From contig NZ_CP049109.1 of the NCBI RefSeq assembly GCF_011057975.1, forward strand, positions 682,001-746,000: a stretch of 64,000 nucleotides of DNA, read 5' to 3'. Position 1 is the stretch's first letter, and each line of letters begins with the position of its first letter. The DNA comes from Sphingosinithalassobacter tenebrarum. GTDB lineage: Bacteria > Pseudomonadota > Alphaproteobacteria > Sphingomonadales > Sphingomonadaceae. Position numbers and translations under genes: made by a program. Of this stretch, positions 59,495-64,000 are shown one piece after another. The notes below the pieces were generated by a model that made no database searches, was not told the DNA's origin, and saw only the letters and a program-made list of their open reading frames with translations.

Positions 59495-59949
59495 GTATCG
59501 TGTTCGAGCAATTCGCTGCGGATGCGGATCGCGCCGAGCGACATCTGCACTTCGACCAGGAAATGCACCAGCCCGGCCACCAGCAGCAGCATCGACGTGA
59601 TGAAGGCGCTGGCGACGAAAACGCCGAAATGCAGGTCGATCAGTTCGGAAACGAACATCAGCGCGACGACCAGACAGATCGCGATCGCGCTCGACACGCA
59701 CAGGAAGATCGCGCGGTTGATCACCGAAATGCGGCGATTGATGAGCCGCAACTCCCGGACTTGGCGGTCATGCTCGACGCCGATCGAATCGGAATGGAGC
59801 TTCTCGATCGTCCGCGCGCGATCGACGATGCGCGCCAGCCGTCCGACCATTACATTGAGAATCCCGCCGATCCCGGCGAGCAGGAACACCGGAGCGACTG
59901 CCGTGCGAATCGTTTCGGCCACGGTAGAAAGATGCGGAAAGCTTTCCAT
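59491..59949 (-). CDS. DUF2721 membrane protein
   Basis: 152 residues: an N-terminal membrane segment (VAPVFLLAGIGGILNVMVGR), a basic helical stretch (RARTIEKLHSDS, RELRLINRRISVINRAI), and two C-terminal membrane segments. This is the DUF2721 pattern. Role unknown; coupled to DUF4345. Confidence 0.8.
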   Translation of the reverse strand: MESFPHLSTVAETIRTAVAPVFLLAGIGGILNVMVGRLARIVDRARTIEKLHSDSIGVEHDRQVRELRLINRRISVINRAIFLCVSSAIAICLVVALMFVSELIDLHFGVFVASAFITSMLLLVAGLVHFLVEVQMSLGAIRIRSELLEHDT

Positions 59950-59976
59950 TTCCGTTCGTTATGCCTCATATCGTCA

Positions 59977-60372
59977 ATGCTGCAAGCGAAGGATGGGCTA
60001 TTGCTGACGTTCGACAAGGACGCGACTGCCGGAGTGATCGAATTCACCGTCGACGGCGAGATCGGCGCCGGCGAATATGACGCCGTGATCGCCGCGCTCG
60101 AGGAACAGATCGCGCGGCACGGCCGGGTCAGCGTCGTCGAAGTGATCAGGAGCTTCACCGGCATGGCGCCGTCGCTGTGGTGGAAGGACGTGACCTGGGG
60201 TTTCAGTCATCTCGACTGCTTCGCCCGCGCTGCGGTGGTCACCGACCGCGGCTGGATCGGTCCGGTGTCGCGCGCGGTCGGCGCGCTGATGCCGGCGGAA
60301 ATCCGTGCGTTTCAGCTTGAGGAAATCAATGCCGCGCGCGAATGGGTGCGCGAAACCCCGCCCGGCGAATAG
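59977..60372 (+). CDS. SpoIIAA-like (STAS) domain protein
   Basis: 131 residues with the SpoIIAA-like pattern (GVIEFTVDGEIGAGEYDAVI, VSVVEVIRSFTGM, WWKDVTWGFSHL, AAVVTDRGWIG). These small proteins resemble STAS folds, sometimes bind lipids, and have unknown roles. The first ATG has no strong binding site; it is divergent from DUF2721. Confidence 0.82.
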   Translation: MLQAKDGLLLTFDKDATAGVIEFTVDGEIGAGEYDAVIAALEEQIARHGRVSVVEVIRSFTGMAPSLWWKDVTWGFSHLDCFARAAVVTDRGWIGPVSRAVGALMPAEIRAFQLEEINAAREWVRETPPGE

Positions 60373-60437
60373 GCCGCGTCGCCGCGCAGGCAAAACGTCC
60401 ACGGCTTGGTAACCGCTTTGCCGTACCAGAGGCGGCG

Positions 60438-61538
60438 ATGACCAGGGCCATGCCGCTATCCGAATTTCCAAAGCTGCCGCCGGCGCTGTCGCTGGAGGTG
60501 GTCGAAGGGCTGTCGGCGGCGATCGATACGGTCGCCGAACGCGCGGCGCCGACGCATCGCTTCCTGCGCTATGGCTGGTTCGCCGCCGCGCTTGCCGCCT
60601 ATGGCGGGCATGCGCGGACGATCCTCGCCTTGCGCGAGAACGAGCCGGTGGCGGCGCTTCCGCTGATCGCGACCGGCCCCGAATGGCTGCGACTGGCGAG
60701 CGTGCCGGGTTGCTACTGGCCGTTCCGCAGTTTCCCGATTCGCGAGGATGCCGGCGCCGAATGCACCGAATTGCTGCTCGACCGGCTGGGGCGGGAAGTG
60801 AACGCGCTGCGTATCGGCCCGGTCTATGACGGCGATCCGGGCCTGGAGATGCTGCGCGCCGCGGCGGCCGCGCGCGGCTGGACCGTGATCGACCGGACAA
60901 TCGCGCAGAGCTTCCTGCTCGATATGGGCGCGCTGCGCGCCGAGGGCACCTGGCCGCGCAGTTCGACGCTGCGCAGGAACCGCAATCACGAAAAGCATCT
61001 CGGTGAAATGGGCGCGCTCGACTGGCGCTTCGTGTCGGGCCCGGCATGGAACGAAGCGGTGTTCGACGATCTCGCCGCGATCGAGGAGAAGAGCTGGATC
61101 GCCGAACGCACCGACGGCAGCGACGCCAAGTTCACGCGTGAGGGGCACGGCGCCTTCTGGCGCGCGGCAGCCGCCGATCCGGTGCTGGCGCAGATGATGG
61201 CGGCGGCGGTGCTTACCATCGGCGGCGAACCGGCGGCCTTTTCGTTGGACGTCAATGCAGGCGACCTGAAATATGCGGTCGCCAACAGCTATGATCCGCA
61301 GTTCGGCAAGCATTCGCCGGGGAAACTCCTCTATTACCGCAATCTCGTTCAGGCGCTCGATCACGGCATCAGGCGAGTCGACTGGGGCGCGGGCGACAGC
61401 GGCTACAAGCGCGTGGTCGGCGCGCAAGGCGGTCCGATGATCCGCGACTGGCTGTTCGTGCGGCCCGGCCCGCCGGGCATGGCGGCGAAGCTGGCGCGCG
61501 GCCTGTGGCGGCGCAGCGGGAACGACGTGGCGGACTGA
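60438..61538 (+). CDS. GNAT family protein (BioF2/CelD-like)
   Basis: 366 residues. The C-terminal half has the peptidoglycan/polysaccharide N-acyltransferase pattern of BioF2/CelD proteins (GEPAAFSLDVNAGDLKYAVA, YDPQFGKHSPGKLLYYRNL, WGAGDSGYKRVVG). Such enzymes are often linked to polysaccharide synthesis, but no such cluster is adjacent. agagg precedes the ATG. Confidence 0.8.
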   Translation: MTRAMPLSEFPKLPPALSLEVVEGLSAAIDTVAERAAPTHRFLRYGWFAAALAAYGGHARTILALRENEPVAALPLIATGPEWLRLASVPGCYWPFRSFPIREDAGAECTELLLDRLGREVNALRIGPVYDGDPGLEMLRAAAAARGWTVIDRTIAQSFLLDMGALRAEGTWPRSSTLRRNRNHEKHLGEMGALDWRFVSGPAWNEAVFDDLAAIEEKSWIAERTDGSDAKFTREGHGAFWRAAAADPVLAQMMAAAVLTIGGEPAAFSLDVNAGDLKYAVANSYDPQFGKHSPGKLLYYRNLVQALDHGIRRVDWGAGDSGYKRVVGAQGGPMIRDWLFVRPGPPGMAAKLARGLWRRSGNDVAD

Positions 61539-61570
61539 GGAGGATACTCCCTTCCCAAATCATCCCCTTG

Positions 61571-61597
61571 TCATCCCGGACCTGATCCGGGGATCTG
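61571..61597. repeat. tcatcccggacctgatccgggg repeat, single copy
   Basis: This 27-base palindromic element (cccgga-cctga-tccggg) belongs to a family common in alphaproteobacterial intergenic DNA as I recall. It directly abuts the IS3 remnant. Confidence 0.65.
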
Positions 61598-61717
61598 CGC
61601 GACAAGCTGCGCGAGCTGGCCTGCCCGCGGGGGCGGTTCGGATATCGACGTTTGCATATCCTGCTGCGCCGAGAGGGGGCGATGATCGACTGCGAGAAGA
61701 CCCGGCGAGCGTATCGT
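61592..61717 (+). pseudogene. IS3-family transposase remnant
   Basis: One frame reads LRELACPRGRFGYRRLHILL, then RREGAMIDCEKTRRAYR. This matches the N-terminal part of IS3-type OrfB transposases, where GYRRLHILLRREG-type sequence precedes the DDE core. About 42 residues remain; the rest is gone. No terminal inverted repeats are visible. The remnant marks the junction where the MFS/LysR pair begins. Confidence 0.75.
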
Positions 61718-61753
61718 TGGGTAGGCACATTGCGCCCAGGATGCCTGCATCGC

Positions 61754-62968
61754 TCATCCCGGGAAACCGTGGCGGCGCGCGTTGAGGGCTACGGCGAAAC
61801 AGATGATGAGCAATGCGATCATCGTCGGGGCAAAGGCTCCGGCGCCGAACCGATCAAGCAGCACCCCGCCGATCACGCCTCCGCCGGCGATCGCCATGTT
61901 CCATGCCGTGACCAGCATCGATTGCGCGAGATCCGCCGCCGGCCCGGCCGTTTTCGCACTCGCGGTCTGAAATAGCGTGGCGCAACCGCCGAAAGCCAGC
62001 CCCCATAGAGCGGTGGCACCGTAAATGGCCAAGGGGCCATCGCCTCCGATCCAGAAGGCGATGGACGCGAGACCAAAGAGCATGGTGCTCCCAAGTGTCA
62101 GTGCGCGCAGCCGGCGATCGATCAGAACCCCGACCACCCAGATGCCGATCAGCGACGCAATGCCGAACATCAGCAGGACCGTATCGACCTGTTCCTCGAT
62201 CCCGGCACCGGCCAGAAACGGGGCGATGTAGGTGTACAGAATATTGTGAGCGACGACGAAGGTGAGCACGACAAGAAGCACCGGGCGGATCCCGGGGCGC
62301 ATGAGGACGCTCTTTACCGATCGGCGGGCAGATCCGGGCTCTCCCGCGAAGTCCGGCACGGTGGCAAGCACCCAGACGAGGAGAATGACGGTCATGCCGC
62401 TCATCAGTCCGAAACAGGCTCGCCAACCGATCCATGCCCCCAGGAAGGTGCCTGCAGGTACCCCGAATGAGAGCGCCAACGGCGTGCCGGCCATTGCAAT
62501 CGCGATTGCCCGCCCCTTGAGATGCTCCGGCGCCATGCGGGCGGCATAGCCGGCGGCGAGCGCCCAAAGCAGGCCGGCCGAAATTCCGGCGATGAAGCGC
62601 GCGACCAATGTGAGCGTATAGTCCGGTGAAACGGCCGTGATCGTATTGGCCACAAGAAAGCCGGCAATCGCGGCGAGCAGAAGCGGGCGGCGGCGGATAC
62701 CCTGTGTAAATGTCGTGAGGGGAATCGCGGCGACAAGCGAGCCGACGGCATAGACCGTCACGAGCTGCCCGGCGGCCGCCTCCGACACACCGAGGCCGCT
62801 GCTGATCAGAGGCAGCAGCCCCGCGGGTAGCGCCTCGGTCAGAATGGTGATGAACGCCGCCAGGGAAAGCGCCAGCAAGCCACCCCAGGGGAGATGGTCT
62901 GACGGGCGCGATATTGCGCCGGTCTGCATGGCTGCAGAAGGCTGCGGGCTCTTCATCCTCCCGCTCAT
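61754..62968 (-). CDS. MFS transporter, DHA1 drug-efflux type
   Basis: 404 residues with twelve membrane segments. AAGQLVTVYAVGSLVAAIPL resembles motif A of DHA1 exporters, and ARFIAGISAGLLWALAAGYA the motif C region. It probably exports small toxic compounds or sugars. It is divergent from a LysR regulator, which likely controls it. The first of two close ATGs is used; the second is 4 codons later. Confidence 0.9.
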   Translation of the reverse strand: MSGRMKSPQPSAAMQTGAISRPSDHLPWGGLLALSLAAFITILTEALPAGLLPLISSGLGVSEAAAGQLVTVYAVGSLVAAIPLTTFTQGIRRRPLLLAAIAGFLVANTITAVSPDYTLTLVARFIAGISAGLLWALAAGYAARMAPEHLKGRAIAIAMAGTPLALSFGVPAGTFLGAWIGWRACFGLMSGMTVILLVWVLATVPDFAGEPGSARRSVKSVLMRPGIRPVLLVVLTFVVAHNILYTYIAPFLAGAGIEEQVDTVLLMFGIASLIGIWVVGVLIDRRLRALTLGSTMLFGLASIAFWIGGDGPLAIYGATALWGLAFGGCATLFQTASAKTAGPAADLAQSMLVTAWNMAIAGGGVIGGVLLDRFGAGAFAPTMIALLIICFAVALNARRHGFPG

Positions 62969-63091
62969 GACGTCAGGGACCTGTCGATCACGGCACGGGC
63001 GGAGCGGAAAGCGGGGGACATAGGCACCTCATCTGAGCATTGCACGCAGCTCAAATGGCAGGATGCTCATTGCGGAAAAACAGGCTGTAAT

Positions 63092-63106
63092 TCCGATCAA
63101 TTCGGA
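63092..63106. promoter_or_regulatory. Candidate LysR operator
   Basis: tccga-tcaat-tcgga is a 15-base palindrome of the T-N11-A type in the 155-base gap between the MFS and LysR starts, 18 bases from the LysR ATG. Position and form fit autoregulation. Confidence 0.5.
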
Positions 63107-63123
63107 CTAAACTGTCCGCTATT

Positions 63124-64000
63124 ATGACCCAAGCGATGGAGAGCCTCGGCTCGCTCGGCGTTTTCGTCCAGGCGGCGGAAGCATGCAGCTTCACCCTGGC
63201 TGGTCAGCGGCTGGGCATCTCCTCATCCGCTGTCGGCAAGGCCGTGGCGCGGCTGGAGCAGCGGTTGGGCGTCAGGCTGTTCCATCGCTCGACACGCGCC
63301 ATAACGCTCACGCCGGAAGGCCGCATGTTCGTTGTCCGTTGCCGCCATATCCTGCGCGAGATGGAGGCGGCGGAACTGGAATTGTCGCAGACACAGGAGG
63401 CGCCGACCGGAGTGCTTCGTGTCAGCATGCCGCTGGTCGGGATGCTGATGATGCCGACGCTTGCGGCGTTCCTGGAGGCTTGGCCCGATATCGAGCTCGA
63501 TATCGATTTCACCGATCGGGTCGTCGACGTGATCGAAGAGGGGTTCGATGCGGTGATCCGCACGGGTGAAGTCAGCGATTCACGGTTGATGACACGCACG
63601 CTCGGAAACGTCCGCTTCAAACTTGTCGGCACCCCGGCCTATTTCGAGCGCTACGGGATTCCTGGCGATGCGACGGACCTCACCGGCCATCGTTGCCTGC
63701 TTCACCGCTATCCTTCGACCGGCAAGCTGGAGCGATGGTTCTCGGGCGATGGTGCAGGCGTTGCGGTGGACAGTTTGCCGAAGGCGGCCGTCTCGAATGC
63801 TATCGAGCCTCTGCTGGAAATGACGAAGTCCGGGCTGGGCATCGCTTGCCTGCCGGACTTCTCGGTCAATGCGTATCTTGAACAGGGCAGGTTGATCAGT
63901 GTGCTCGAGGATGCGGTAAAGCACTCGGCGACGTTCCGGCTTCTCTGGCCCTCGAACCGCTTTCTATCTCCCAAACTGCGGGTTTTCCTGGATTATCTGA
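63124..64000 (+). CDS. LysR family regulator, 3' end outside the window
   Basis: At least 292 residues are visible. Winged helix-turn-helix: FVQAAEACSFTLAGQRLGIS, then VGKAVARLEQRLGVRLFHRS. The periplasmic-binding-like effector domain follows from about 90 (GVLRVSMPLVGMLMMPTLAA, FDAVIRTGEVSDSRL). It probably activates or represses the divergent MFS gene. The reading frame is open at the window edge. Confidence 0.93.
   Translation, partial: MTQAMESLGSLGVFVQAAEACSFTLAGQRLGISSSAVGKAVARLEQRLGVRLFHRSTRAITLTPEGRMFVVRCRHILREMEAAELELSQTQEAPTGVLRVSMPLVGMLMMPTLAAFLEAWPDIELDIDFTDRVVDVIEEGFDAVIRTGEVSDSRLMTRTLGNVRFKLVGTPAYFERYGIPGDATDLTGHRCLLHRYPSTGKLERWFSGDGAGVAVDSLPKAAVSNAIEPLLEMTKSGLGIACLPDFSVNAYLEQGRLISVLEDAVKHSATFRLLWPSNRFLSPKLRVFLDYL

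Overview
The window looks like chromosome from a member of the Sphingomonadaceae (Alphaproteobacteria). The GC content is high. Heme synthesis uses 5-aminolevulinate synthase (HemA), an alphaproteobacterial trait. Several small conserved proteins and the interspersed-repeat families are of kinds I associate with sphingomonads. Genus and species cannot be set from the sequence alone. Most of the window is ordinary core genome, densely packed with many 4-base start/stop overlaps and many TTG or GTG starts.

Layout. 1-6.1 kb: the 5' end of rpsD; a GIY-YIG nuclease fused in frame to a TrmJ-type tRNA methyltransferase; nrdR, glyA and rpiB; and a btaA-btaB pair for betaine lipid synthesis. 6.1-18.2 kb: two orphan genes, hemA, murI, plsY-dprA, yghU, an ABC-F ATPase, and a DUF559 nuclease gene enclosed by four copies of a palindromic repeat. 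18.4-31 kb: topA, panC, a MipZ-like ATPase, a J-domain protein, phosphomannomutase, a broken GNAT acetyltransferase gene, an exonuclease, a TraB/GumN protein, an FAD reductase, tRNA-Thr(GGT), a cupin and aminopeptidase P. 31-43 kb: katG, an ArsP-like permease, a cation/proton antiporter, an S9 oligopeptidase, a lipase, a truncated hemoglobin and several small secreted proteins. 43-50.5 kb: an AT-rich DUF262/DUF1524 nuclease gene attached directly behind nrdB, four overlapping small membrane-protein genes upstream of nrdB, and nrdA. 50.5-61.5 kb: a ChaN/TraB-like lipid or heme-type hydrolase homologue, a LytTR regulator, a carotenoid oxygenase, a TonB-dependent receptor, an amidase and small membrane proteins. 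61.6-64 kb: an IS3-family remnant and a divergent MFS exporter/LysR pair cut by the window end.

Functional links. NrdR, NrdB and NrdA are all present, so the repressor and both of its expected targets sit in one window. btaA and btaB form a complete phosphorus-free lipid pathway. plsY, hemA, murI, glyA and panC are core biosynthetic genes. katG is the only clear oxidative-stress gene.

The most unusual theme is the pairing of short inverted palindromic repeats with small nuclease genes. One repeat family (core tcgagcgaagtcgag or cttcgacaagctc) occurs as inverted pairs at four places, and in one of them the two arms enclose a GIY-YIG gene. A second family (ctccccc...gggggag) encloses a DUF559 gene. 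In both cases the end of the nuclease gene is encoded by the repeat itself. This resembles REP/REPIN elements and their RAYT transposases, but with different enzyme families; no RAYT gene is visible here.
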